From NCBI GenBank assembly GCA_009103225.1, contig RHPI01003256.1, positions 70,914 through 134,913 of the forward strand: DNA of 64,000 nucleotides, in the 5' to 3' direction. The translations under genes and the position numbers were made by a program. Source of the stretch: Chlorokybus atmophyticus. Taxonomy: Eukaryota; Streptophyta; Chlorokybophyceae; Chlorokybales; Chlorokybaceae. Below the pieces are notes generated by a model, which made no database searches, was not told the DNA's origin, and worked only from the letters and a program-made list of their open reading frames with translations. Below are positions 50,693-61,989 of this stretch, one piece after another (the first letter of the stretch is position 1; each line of letters begins with the position of its first letter).

Positions 50693-53600
50693 TCAGTACA
50701 TACAACCCAGCCTATTGCCTGTTGCATGTCTTGCGCGTACACTCCAACTGACCACGTGCTCTTCAGGGTCGCTGCGCTGTGAGAGGCCTGTGCACAGCAA
50801 CCATGTTGATTCACGACACGAAGAACAACAATTGCATACTGTACATGAGTCATGATATTCTTGCCTGCCAGTTGTGACCTTGCCACCCATCTTGAGGCAG
50901 AGTTGCCTCAGGAGCTCCTTTGCGTCCGCAGGGGGGCGTTGCTGAACAGCAGCGCCGATAGGAGGCTGGGTGAGACTAGACAGCACACCCAGGGGTTGAG
51001 CGAACTGCTGTTGCTGCTGTACAGCTGATATGGCTCGCCTGGTGGGAGCCTGCGTGTCGCACATGTTGCTCAATATCTGCATGCGTGTGGAAACCTAATA
51101 AGCTGCTGCAGCATTTGGGGACATTGAGGGCACGCAAAGTACCTGTCGAATATACTGCGATTTGACTTGCAACCATCGCCTGTCATTGAAACAAAATCAG
51201 GTCAGCGCAGGACAACTCCAACTTCTATGCGAGCACTTACTGCTGCTACTACAGGCGACTGCGGTCCTACGAAGATAAATACCTGCGGCACTGTGTTCGC
51301 GTGCGACCCTCAAGATGCTGTGCAATGACCGTCCAGTTGCTATCTCCATGCTGGCGTACAGCATCTGCAAGCTTGCGGTCATCCTGCATACCAAACCAGT
51401 GACTTCGCCCAGTGTACACAGCAAACCAACAACTCTCACAACATCAACACATGGGGACTTGAGCAGCAAGCTCGGAGGCAACATGTTGTAGCTTTAGAAT
51501 AGAAACAAACGCCAACGGCACTGCGTACTGCTTTGGTCCACTTGTTTGAACGCTTGATGGCTGGGTCCAAGACATTACACCAGCGTTCCCTGCACTGGAG
51601 ATCTGACCGCCCCGGCACATATGTACTGATCTGCTGCCACTGTGGAGGGCCTATCACCTGCACAGAAAGTGCCAACAACCAGACACGAACACTTCTCAGT
51701 AATGCTGCATGCGACACGCAACATTGACTAGCAACATCGCATGTACCATCACGGCCCATTTCAACGCGGCATCTTCCTCAGGCTTCCAATGCCCCTTGTT
51801 CTCGACCCCCAACGTGTGCTTCCACCTCACCGCGCACATGCCACCTGTCCGCCCTGGTAGACACTTTGAAATGGCCAGCCAGTTTCTGGTGCCGTGGAGT
51901 GAAACCGCCATCTTCAACTGCTCATCCTCCTGCAGACAAAGCCCAGTGTGTTGGGCGCATGCATGATGGATCATAAGTAGGCTCAATTACACCAATCAAC
52001 ACATTATGTACCTCCAGTGTCCACTCGCCACGTCGTTCACTTTCTTTGCGGTCGCGCATGTACCGACGCAGGCACTGGGCAGCCGTGCGGTTTGTACCCA
52101 GGGTGCTTGCAATGACTGCCTGCATGCAAGATGGGTGTGAACTCTGCTTCTCTCCTTTCAAGCTACAGCGAATGCCACGCTGTTGTTGGAAAACTTACCC
52201 AGTTAGTCTCGGAATGCTCCTTGGCTAGTTCCTGCAAGCGTTTGTCCTCTTCCAGTGTCCAACTTGCGCTCTTGTTGATGGAAGGGTTCTGTAAATACAT
52301 CGTAACCATGTCAAGGACCTACATTTGGTGGCAACGCATGCATCTCAGCATACACGTGGCAGCACCACAACCTACCTAGGACACCTTCACTTCTACTGAC
52401 AACTAAGTACTCATCACTTGACCGCATGGCTCAGCATGGGAGAACAATCCTTAAAATCCCAACCCGAGCAACAGCGTGAGTACCACAGCCATGACAACAT
52501 AATGATGCCACTGCTCACAGTGGTGCTTTACGCCCACATGATACGAGCCAACAGTCATGTATTCTCACTTGCACGTTGATCCACTGCAGGCGACATTCAA
52601 GTGCGGATCGCCCGGGCACAAACATGCCAGCGACTTTCTCCCACTGAATGCCCTGTGCAAGCGCAGCATCAAGCGCTGTAGCAGTTGGCGAGATACTCTG
52701 CAGCTCAGCCATGCGCTGCTTCAACTCAGTTTGAATGGCTGGTGTCTGCAGTAAGCAGAGGAGTGTAAATGTATGAATTCTCATTCAAGGCACTGCACGA
52801 TCACATTAATCAGCCTACATCAAACCTACCCGTGTTTGGCCTTTGTACTTGTCCAGCAACGCCCTCACTTGCTGCTCTTGAGCCTGCTACACGCACTAGA
52901 TGTGATTGAGCGCCCTGAAATGTGACCCAACCCGCACTAGCTGCTTCACACTCAAAACACAGCGCAGCTTAATGTTAATGTAACAATAAAACATGACCTG
53001 CTGCACGACGCCAAGGTGCAGGCTGTTCCGTTCGGCATCCGTCCAGCGCTGGTTTTTGTACACCAGGGGCATTTTCTCCCGCAGCCGACGCAGCTGAGCA
53101 CCAGCTTCGGTCTCGGCGGGCATGCTGCCATTGGCTGTCTGAAAGTACCAACGCCCAGTCGCATAGGACACGCTCCTGCCTGCACTGTCCCGTCCATCTG
53201 CAACAAACAAGGCATGCAAAATTTGTCAATGAAGAGCCCGTCAATAGTCCATTTCAATCCTCACCTGTTTCTTTGGATTGCAAAGCGCACTGCAGTTGTG
53301 CATTCTTGGCGAGAGAAGTCTCAATCCGTTGCAATGCACGTCGCAGCCGCTCTTGACACTACTTGCAACACACATGCATGGTGAGGTCACAACACGCTGT
53401 TAAGGCATTGCTTGCTTCATCAGCCCTGTGCGCTGCAAAACATGTTCGCATATAGCACCTGTCGGTTTAACTCCAGAGCACGCGCAGCAGCTGCAGATGT
53501 GTCGTGGCTTTCTACAGTCTCTAACTCCGGAGGCGCAAGGCTCGCTGGTGGAAGCCATGCTGGCTCAGGTAGCGCCGATGACGATGGTGAGAACCACAGC

Positions 53601-54669
53601 GAGGCACTGTGCTCCAACTCCACAACCTTTGCGATACCGGACGCACTGACTGCTGCCTCAACATCCTCTGCTGCTACCTCCTCTCCTCCTTGACTGTCGT
53701 CATCTTCGTCCTCGTCCATCTCTTCCTCAAATTCCTCATCACCTGCCTCCGGCCCAACCCTGCCACAACGTCACCACTGCAAGTTGTGCGCCGAACATCA
53801 TGCGCACAGTGCATACTGATAGTGCTTTGCACAATTGCGAATGTCATACCAATGCACAACTTGGCGAAAACGTCTAGTTGCATAGGTGCAACAAACCAGC
53901 ACATATGAAAACAGAAGATGTTGCACGCTGTGACTGAGCACACGACTCCTCACGACCCATTTGCAGGCCGTCAAAAGTCAACTACATGCATGCCAAAATC
54001 TACCATGTAATCTGTGCATACAATCTGCAGCTTTACACGGGTCCTCATGAGCAACCTCATGTGGCTGGCCTTGTTACACTGTTGACGGAGTACTGTATGC
54101 CACACCCATATATTACTAAGCAACTTGCAAGCTGCCATACGGCGTTTCATGGCTTTAGGCAAGACGCATGCAGGGCAGCAGGCATAATGGACGTCATTGT
54201 TGTTGCTGTTGTTGGTGGTGGTGGTGGTGGTGGTGGTGGTAGTGATGGTGCTGTTGTTGGTGCTGGTGCTGGTGCTGCTGCTATTGTGGTTGTGGTTGTG
54301 CATGTGTGTTGCTGTCAACGACACATACTTGCCAGAAGTATGTGTCGTTGCACAAAACTAGGCAGCGCACTGGAATGCACCATCTCACCTGTACAGTTGG
54401 CCGGCTGTGGCTGCGGTGGCGTCATGGAGCACAGCCTGAAGCTGCTCAATCTCACTGCGCAGCTCGTGCCCATAATCCTCCAGGTCGTCATCCTCCTCCT
54501 CGCCGCCGTCATCGCCATCGCTGTACGCGTCAGCCCATCTCGCTGCTGCCAGACCAGCAGGCGCACGCAAACCCCCTCCTCCTCCTCCTGCTACTACTCT
54601 TCCTCCTCCAACGACGGACTTATTCCTGCTGCTCTCCGTGTCTTCTCTACAACTTTCAGCAGCGGACAT
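50693..54669 (-). CDS. SNAPc subunit 4 / 4R-MYB-type transcription factor
   Basis: This is a multi-exon gene. The likely start MSAAESCREDTES is at 54669; the N-terminal exons are acidic (GDDGGEEEDDDLEDYG; then DEEFEEEMDEDEDDD) with short coiled coils. The exon with VYKNQRWTDAERNSLHLGV (about 53035) begins the Myb array. Further Myb repeats are seen at about 52745-52570 (IQWEKVAGMFVPGRSALEC), 52290-52020 (SWTLEEDKRLQELAKEH; TNRTAAQCLRRY), 51945-51755 (NWLAISKCLPGRTGGMCAVR), 51655-51530 (QWQQISTYVPGRSDLQCRER) and 51390-51290 (SNWTVIAQHLEGRTRTQC). The array of 4.5-5 repeats is the hallmark of SNAP190, the DNA-binding subunit of the complex that starts snRNA transcription; plant 4R-MYB proteins are its relatives. 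The C-terminus is Gln-rich. The exact stop is uncertain because the last frame may include unspliced intron. Confidence 0.78.
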
Positions 54670-55474
54670 GCTCAGTTGCTCCACGCAAACAGACGCTTCC
54701 CACCAATCACTCGATAACAACAACCCCTCGTCCTCATGACGGGGCCACCCCCACCACCCCCACCACCCCTGCCGCCGCCGCTGCCGCTTTTGGCGGGAAA
54801 TGCAGCCTAGGGTTATGGTTTCCCGGATCAGGTGATCGGGCTTACCTACATCCTGATCGTGACATCCCAATTGTGTGACCCGGATCAAGCTCAACCCCTT
54901 CACGTGACTAACAAGGCCGCGGCAATATCGGCGTCGCCGCAGGCTCAAAGCGATATCAGCAAAGCGGTACCTGATATCTGCGACGTTCGGCCCAGCGCTC
55001 TCTTCTGAACTGTGACACACGTGACGCCGCTTCCGTCACGCTCGGCGCATTACGTGACAATCTGGGCACAACACACTTAACAAACAGCCAACCGAACAGC
55101 AACAACCGTGGGTCGTTAAAACTTTCGTCAGCGGCAGTGTCGCTGTCAAGGTTGTTGGCGAGGGCGCTGGTGTCCTGCACCACGCGGTCGTTGCCGAAGC
55201 AGCTGAGGAAAGGCGCGTTGGCTGGTAAACCACACACCGGACGACACTGCACCGCTTCAACCTATGAGGAGATAGACAATAGCAAAGGGAGGGGTTGCCT
55301 GTGCTTGCTCACTGTTGATGAGCAGAACATGGACAAGGAGAAAGACATGGAGAGGGAGAGGCAGAGGCGGAGCAGGCTGTGTGGGCTGGTGTTGTCATCA
55401 GTGTATCAGAGCTGTTGGTGAAGCTGCTAGCAGTGGCGTAGGATGCGGGCAGAGTCAGGGAGGCGTCCACTGAC
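54670..55474. promoter_or_regulatory. Divergent promoter region
   Basis: The SNAPc4-like gene reads left and the MFS gene reads right from this 800-base interval. Small frames inside it are unsupported. Confidence 0.35.
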
Positions 55475-57725
55475 ATGGCCGCTCAGCAGCTTAGGCGACC
55501 CAGCAGGGCGGCGTCATCCTTGTCCTCCTCCTTATCCTCCTTCCCCAGGCGTTTCGTGATCGTGGGTCTCTGCTTCCTCTGCACCCTCGTCTGCTACTGC
55601 GACCGCACTGGCTTCTCCATCTTCTTCACGCACGCCGCCGACAACGCCACCCCGGAACCGCTGTCTCAGAGCCTCAAGGGATGGGTGCTGTCGTCGTTCT
55701 ACTACGGATACGCACTCACGCAGGCAAGGAGGAGATTGCACATGATATGATAACAAACGTAGTTCTGTTGGTTGTTGCGGTCATGAGGCATGCATTCCAG
55801 CAATGTGGCTCACCAACCAACAACTTTCTATGCTGCTTTTCCTGGTCTCCTTCAATCTATACTCTATGTACTGTGTGGTCACGCGTTACACATCTAGGCA
55901 TAGGCAAGTTGTCTTGCATATCAATCAAACGTGGACTTGAGCAGGACCCCCCTTGCAAATTCACCAAGGTTCCACATTTACCAATATAATGCTCATTCAA
56001 CACAGTCCGTAAGCTCTGTACGCTGCTTTTTGCCACAGGTTTGTCTTGTTCGTGCGTGCATGCATGCATTCTGGTACAGGAGACGGACCCGATCTTGTAT
56101 CCTTGATGCCAACAGCATTGTATCATACGCGCACATCAATTGCAATGTCTTGTGACCAGGCTTCCTTAACACATCACCCATGCATGCACCTCACAATGAT
56201 GTCATTGCTGTTGTAGCAGTCCGGTAAATACAGCACGACAAACTGTCATTGTGTCGGCTATGAGTTGACTTCTCCAACCCTATCAGATCCCCGGCGGTTG
56301 GGCCGCTGCCAAGTACGGCGGTCGTCGCGTCCTCATCCCTTCCTTCGCCTTATGGACCTTAGCTTCCCTCCTCATGCCGACGCGCGTGTCCGGCGCCGGC
56401 GTGGCGGTGATGGTTGCAGCGCGCGTGGTGACGGGGGGAGCGCAGGGAGTCATATTCCCGGCGATACATACTGTACTAGCGGCGTGGATACCGCCGCACG
56501 AAAGGTCGAGAGCGGTGTCGCTGACAACGTCGGGCATGTACTTGGGGTCAGCCATATCCATGCTTGTACTACCAAGTAAGGGCCATTGTGCGTGCATTCT
56601 TGTTGTTCATTCTTCTCTCATCTTCTCTCTCGCTTCTGACTACAGTTACCCACCCTATGCTATGCTATGTGGACTTGTGTCTCTGTTACTCTCTTGCGGT
56701 TCTTTCGGCAATTTGAGGCACCTCAACAGTCAGTCAGCACTCATTTTCTTTGTTGCTGCAACTGCTCTGTTTGTTGACCACGCGTTGGTACTGACTCTGT
56801 GTGTGCCCACATGCTCATCTCAGATGTGTTGGCCACCTTTGGTGTTGGCGCGGTGCCGCGTGTGGTGGGGCTGGCGGGCATATGTTGGGTGTTGTTGTGG
56901 ATGCGCATGAGCTCGGAGCCGGCAGGTGCCGACTCTGTGACGCTGCAGCAGACGGGTGCAAAGTCCTCTTCCATCGACCTGAACAAGTTGGAGAACGGCC
57001 ACGCCCACGCCCACGCCAACGGCAACAACAACATGTTGGACAATGAGGCCGGGGAGACGCGCAAGCGGCCTCAAGCAACTATCCCGTGGAGCCGCCTGTT
57101 GTCAAGTCCACCCGTGTGGGCCATCATCATCAACAACTTTGTGTTCCACTACGCGTTCTATGTACTCATGAGCTGGATGCCAACCTATTTTGAACAAGGT
57201 TTGCACGCGCGGTTGGCCTCGATGGGACCCTTCAAGATGTTGCCTTACTTCATGATGTTTGTGTTCTCCAATGTGGGCGGCGTGGTGGCCGACCACCTCA
57301 TTGTCCACAAGCACTACAACGTGGGTTACACGCGCAAGCTCCTCAACACAATTGGGTTCGTTGCAGCCGCAGCAGCATTATTGTTGATGCCCACGGCTAC
57401 AACTATCGGTACAGCGGTGGCGTATGCGACGGTGGCACTCGCCATGTGTGCGTTGGCACGAGGCGGCTTCTCCATCAACCACATGGACATCGCCCCACGC
57501 CAGGCCGGCGTGTTGATGGCGCTGTCCAACACCGCCGGCACGCTCGCAGGAGTCATCGGCGTTGCGCTAACGGGCTTCATGCTTGCTGCCAGCAATGCTT
57601 CCAACAATGATGCACAGGGCACTGCGGGGGATTGGTTCGGCGTCTTCGCGGTCCCCGCGGTGCTTTGCGTGGCGAGTGCGGGGGTGTTTGTCGCATTTGC
57701 GTCCGGTGAAAGGATATTCGACTGA
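55475..57725 (+). CDS. MFS anion transporter, SLC17/ANTR (phosphate transporter-like) family
   Basis: Three exons (55475-55723, 56287-56575, 56824-57725) join in phase and encode 479 residues. The protein has about 12 membrane segments: the first is RFVIVGLCFLCTLVCYCDRT with the family R-T residues, and YYGYALTQIPGG is the typical loop after TM2. The C-terminal half has the SLC17 signature DIAPRQAGVLMALSNTAGT. The central loop is His/Asn-rich (AHAHANGNNN). Relatives move inorganic phosphate or organic anions using Na+ or H+; plant ANTR proteins act in plastid membranes. No obvious transit peptide precedes TM1 except a Ser-rich 25 residues, so location is open. The first intron uses a GC donor (CAG|GCAAGG). 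Confidence 0.88.
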
Positions 57726-59256
57726 ATATTTGAGAGTCCTCTTGTTGATGGGCTCATGCCTGGCACCATGGGATGATGATGCCATGCATTAGTTGAGCTG
57801 TTTTGGTGAGCCATTGGCACTTGTGCTGAGTTGAGTTAGTTACATGACTATAAGGTCGTATTGCGGGCTTTGCCTATGCCATGCTTGCACAATCAGGACG
57901 TTCACAGAGACACTCACTCAACTACAGCACTCTACACCCATTGACATGGCGCACATGTTCAACTGCACCCACAGCACACATCAATCTTAGTTGAACCTTG
58001 CACAATGTTGCAACTCGAGTCACAGGCAGACAGGGTGATATCGCTACAATTGGATCCATTCACCGATTGGCAGCCTCAGGCAACCGCTTGTACTGCTATG
58101 GTTAACATAAACTTTCATGAACAACTTGGTAAGTGTGCAAGACAGATTTAACTACATAGCATAGCAGGCGCAACAGGACAAAGAGCTTGGACCTGAGCCA
58201 AAGAGAAGTGACGAGCAGCAACTGTCTCGACTTGCGCCACACCCATAGCACCGTTATAGAAATGAAGCAACTGCCATGACATGAGAGCAGTTTAACCTCA
58301 CCCCACGCCAGGGTGGGGCACCCAGCTCCCCCAGCCTCTTCCAAACAACCAGCCCACGAACAAAGTACTTTGACGACCTGAGCAGCATTGGAAGAGGACA
58401 ACAGCAGCGACAACGCTGACAACGCCAGCGACAATGCCTCTTCTGTTGATGGCGTTTGCGCGCCTTATGACATAGGTGTTGTGCCGCAGCTCTTGTGGCC
58501 ATTGGAGTTGTGCTGGAGCAGACGAGGAGCCGACATGCTCCAGCTGGTGTCGTCAAGGTCATAAGGATATATGACTACGACCAGCTCCGGCAGCGCGCGT
58601 GACGAGGTTGTCGGTGTCCCATGTCTTGTGCAGGATTTGCTGTGTGTACAAACAGTATGGGGGCATAGTCAGCATTGTTTCCAACCAACCAAGCCTGCGT
58701 CTCTTCGTAATGAGACACGTACCTGTATAAGTTTCCAGAGTCTTGAGCGACCTTGTGAACATTGGGAACAACTTCTCATTGACAACGTCAAACACCGTAT
58801 CAATGCTCCCGTACCCCAGCAGAAACACCACAGCATCAACCTGTGTCTGCTGGAATCGACGGTGCAGCTGATTGGACAGATGCACGTTACGCAAGTGACC
58901 ATCTAGTCATTGCAGCATCCTTACAAACCCTTGCCCCCTAGCGCTTGATGCCAATGTACCTTGTGAATGCTCTACACTCGCACAGATTCATGCTGAAAAC
59001 AAATGCTCCTGGTCACGATGACATTGATACACATATGCGCTGCAGAAAGCCAACACACGGATGGACGGATGGATGGATTCAACGCCTAGATGCAGTCACA
59101 GCCATCTGAGAAAACACTATGTACCTTCCACTGATGTTACCGTCACAGCCTATGCTACCCTACCTTTGCTCAAACTACTGTACACTTCATGTGCAAAATG
59201 TGTGTCACACACGTCACATCTCAGAGCAAGTCTCTCTCTCCTTAACTCCCCACCCT
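57726..59256. other. Mostly non-coding; 3' flanks of two converging genes
   Basis: Apart from one possible exon (listed separately) nothing is recognised between the MFS gene and the FAM210-like gene. Confidence 0.4.
58723..58900 (-). CDS. Possible exon of an unrecognised gene
   Basis: The minus-strand frame encodes VDAVVFLLGYGSIDTVFDVV and then NEKLFPMFTRSLKTLETYT, a plausible helical protein segment. It is bounded by an AG acceptor-like site and a GTACGT donor. Spliced to the next possible exon it would soon end. I do not recognise the protein, and it may be only a fragment. Confidence 0.25.
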
Positions 59257-61397
59257 TTAGTCTTTCCTCTTGCTCCCCATCCAGTTGGCGACGACAGGCG
59301 TGAGGGCGACGGTGGGAGGGAAGCGGATGGGGCTGGCCGCCTTGTGGGCCGCGTACGCCAGCGCGATAGTGCCAAGCTGAGACCCACCGCTGTCCACCTG
59401 CGTGTGTGTACACATCTGTCTGTTCATCTGTGTGTACACCCAAGCTGCATTCAACCCAAGTCTCACACCTGTATCCCGGCAAGCGAGAGGAGAGCTGCAA
59501 CATTCACACCCGCGTTGACAAGGGCATAGCACACCCCGAAGGAGATGACCGAGAGCGACACCGAGGTGGCCAGGTAGGCGCCACCATACCTGCATATGTA
59601 CTAGTGTTTGTGGTTTGTGGTGTTTGGTGTGTACTTCACTAATGTGAATTGGGGTGCAATCAGTTGATACTAGCGCTGGTGAATAATACTCCATCAAACA
59701 GCCAGACACGTGTGCGCAAACATGTAAACGCTACGTACGACACCATACAAAAGTGTGCATGCACATGTCAACAAGAAAGTCTGCTTCTAACAGAGCTGTG
59801 TACCATTGGTCGCTTGTGAATGTTGTCTATGAGACTGCCAGCCTCCACCCCACGCTTGCACACGCAGTGTTATGTGTACCAAAGCCGCACCCCGCCAGCC
59901 AGCAAACACCAACATGCATGCTTAATTCAGCAACAAATCAGTTTGCTGATGTAAATATCTGGTGGTGGGGTGGGGGACTTGCTATCTTATGCGCCGTTAG
60001 CAGTGTGCATGGAACGACAACAGCAAAGCGATACTGCCATTATTCAACATTGAAGAAACAGTAACGCATGTGCAGTTACAAAGCGGAAAGAGGGAGAGAG
60101 ATTACCATACCATCCCATACATGCACGCATGCATGTTAGCAACATGTACAGACTCAACAACAACACACCTTGCCAGCAGGTCCTTGGCTGTTGTGCCCAT
60201 CTTCTCCCCATCTTCCCCCTCATCCCCCTTGCTCTTGCTCATGGTATTCCTGAGGGCTCTGAACAGGCCAGCCTGCAGCCCCTCATCATCACTATCATCC
60301 TCACCCTTACTTTTCTTTCTATTATCCACATCATCCCCCTTCTTCTTGCTCATGGTATTCCTGAGAGCTTTGAACAGGCCAGCCTCCAGCCCCTTATCAC
60401 CATCATCCTCACCCTTCTTGTACTTACTGCTATCCACATCATCCCCCTTGTTCTTGCTCATGGTATTCCTGAGGGCTCTGAAGAGGCCAGCCTCCAGCCC
60501 CTCATCACCATCATCCTCACCCTTCTTGTACTTACTGCTATCCACACCATCCCCCTTGTTCTTGCTCATGGTATTCCTGAGGGCTCTGAAGAGGCCAGCC
60601 TCCAGCCCCTTATCACCATCATCCTCACCCTTCTTGTACTTACTACTATCCACATCATCCCCCTTGTTCTTGCTCATGGTATTCCTGAGGGCTCTGAAGA
60701 GGCCAGCCTCCAGCCCCTCACCACCACCATCATCCTCACCCTTCTTGTTCTTACTGTTGTTGTTGCTCATGATACTCCTGAGGGCTCTAAACAGGCTAGC
60801 CTCCAGCCCCTCATCACCATCATCATCCTCACCCTTCCTGTTCTTACTAGTACCCACATCATCCTCCCCCTTGTTCTTGCCCATGGATTTCCTGAGGGCT
60901 CTAAACAGGCCAGCCTCCAGCCCTTCATCACCACCATCATCCTCACCCTTCCTGTTCTTACTAGTACCCACATCATCCCCCTTGTTCTTGCCCATGGTAT
61001 TCCTGAGGGCTCTAAACAGGCCCGCCTGCAGCCCCTCATCACCACCATCATCCTCGCCCTTCCTGTTCTTACTACTTTTGTAACTATTTTTGAGGGCCTT
61101 GAACAGGCCAGCCTCCAGCCCCCACTTGCGGGTGACAGCCTCTACCTCATCAATTACCTTGTCGGTCACAGCGTCCTTCACCACCTGCCCCACACCTCCG
61201 CCGCCCTTCTTGTTATCCCCCTCCTTCAGGGCGCAGAGGGCTGCTTGGTGGTGGCCCCTGACACTAACGCTCTGTCTAGCCACATGTGGAAGGCGGAGGC
61301 CTCTGCCGCCGCCCCTGCTGGAGGTGGAGGTCCTGCAGGGCGACAGGGCGGAGACACACGCCGATGCTGAAGTGGACGCTGTTGCCGTCATCATCAT
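59257..61397 (-). CDS. Plastid FAM210/DUF1279 membrane protein with nine N-terminal repeats
   Basis: Three exons (61397-60169, 59589-59469, 59397-59257) join in phase and give 496 residues. The first 50 residues are Ser/Thr/Arg-rich, like a plastid transit peptide. Residues 91-409 hold nine tandem units built on EGLEAGLFRALRNTMSKNKG plus an acidic-basic linker (KKGEDDGDE). The C-terminal DUF1279 domain begins KDLLARYGGAYLATS and contains LSVISFGVCYALVNAGVNV and the family hallmark AAHKAASPIRFPPTVALTP, then ends VANWMGSKRKD. FAM210 proteins are small organelle membrane proteins of poorly known function. The repeats roughly triple the length of a usual family member. The gene starts at the first ATG in frame, with two further Met codons directly after it. 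Confidence 0.88.
60190..61127 (-). repeat. Nine coding tandem repeats (units of 30-38 codons)
   Basis: Units around 60360-60720 are almost identical at DNA level; the outer units are more diverged. The absence of stops in the repeat also opens long shadow frames on the other strand. Confidence 0.92.
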
Positions 61398-61754
61398 GGG
61401 CTACGGGTGTGGCTGTGGATATTGTTGTGATGGCTGCTCGTGCTGTTTCGGTTGTTGTCCTCGCTGCTGTGGTGGATGTGGTTGCCGTCGCCGCCGCAGT
61501 GTGTCTATCGCATGCAACGGCTGTGGATTCGCCCTATCCCCGATGTTCGCTGTAAGCATGCCGTCGGCACGGGAGGCTTGGACTTGTATGCCCAATTTGT
61601 TCAACGTTAATGCAGAGGCGGCGGCCGCGTGCATAAACTCTCAGTACTACTTGCACACGGTCCTTGTAATGTCGGTAGTCACAATAACGGCGGCATAGCA
61701 ACATGCATATAGCAAGGGTACACTGAGCGGTATAGTAAGGCAGACTGAATTAAG
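61398..61754. other. Upstream region of the FAM210-like gene and LTR-proximal DNA
   Basis: GC-rich up to about 61640, consistent with a promoter for the gene on its left. The Cys- and Gly-rich frame on the plus strand here is a composition effect. Confidence 0.35.
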
Positions 61755-61977
61755 AATGAGAAAGGTGCCCGCTTAGGGCACCTTTCTCATTAGGGCACAA
61801 CTGTGGCATGTTGCTAATGCGTCTGTATGTGAAAGAGATAAGAAAAGGAATGCATGCTATTGGCTAATGCAATATCTATTGTGCATTCTAATGAGGCGCG
61901 TGGCCTCGCTGTCTGACTAAGAGCGTGTTGATAATGCGGCGCTAACAAGACCATGTGAATAAGCATGCGCCGCTACA
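61700..61977 (-). repeat. 3' LTR of the second Ty3/gypsy element (inner edge firm, outer edge unknown)
   Basis: On the minus strand the sequence TGTAGCGGCGCATGC starts at 61977, directly after the purine-rich tract AAAGGGAGGGGTAA (61991-61978). This is the standard 3' LTR border. The partner LTR lies outside the window, so the left edge cannot be set. Confidence 0.6.
61755..61791. repeat. Perfect 16-bp hairpin
   Basis: AATGAGAAAGGTGCCC, a five-base loop (GCTTA) and GGGCACCTTTCTCATT form a perfect inverted repeat. It lies in or next to the LTR of the second gypsy element. Confidence 0.9.
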
Positions 61978-61989
61978 TTACCCCTCCCT

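Noticed and set aside
60070-61370. Long plus-strand frames of 337 and 413 codons
   Set aside because: They are antisense shadows of the tandem repeats in the FAM210-like gene, whose unit is a multiple of three and lacks stops in several frames.
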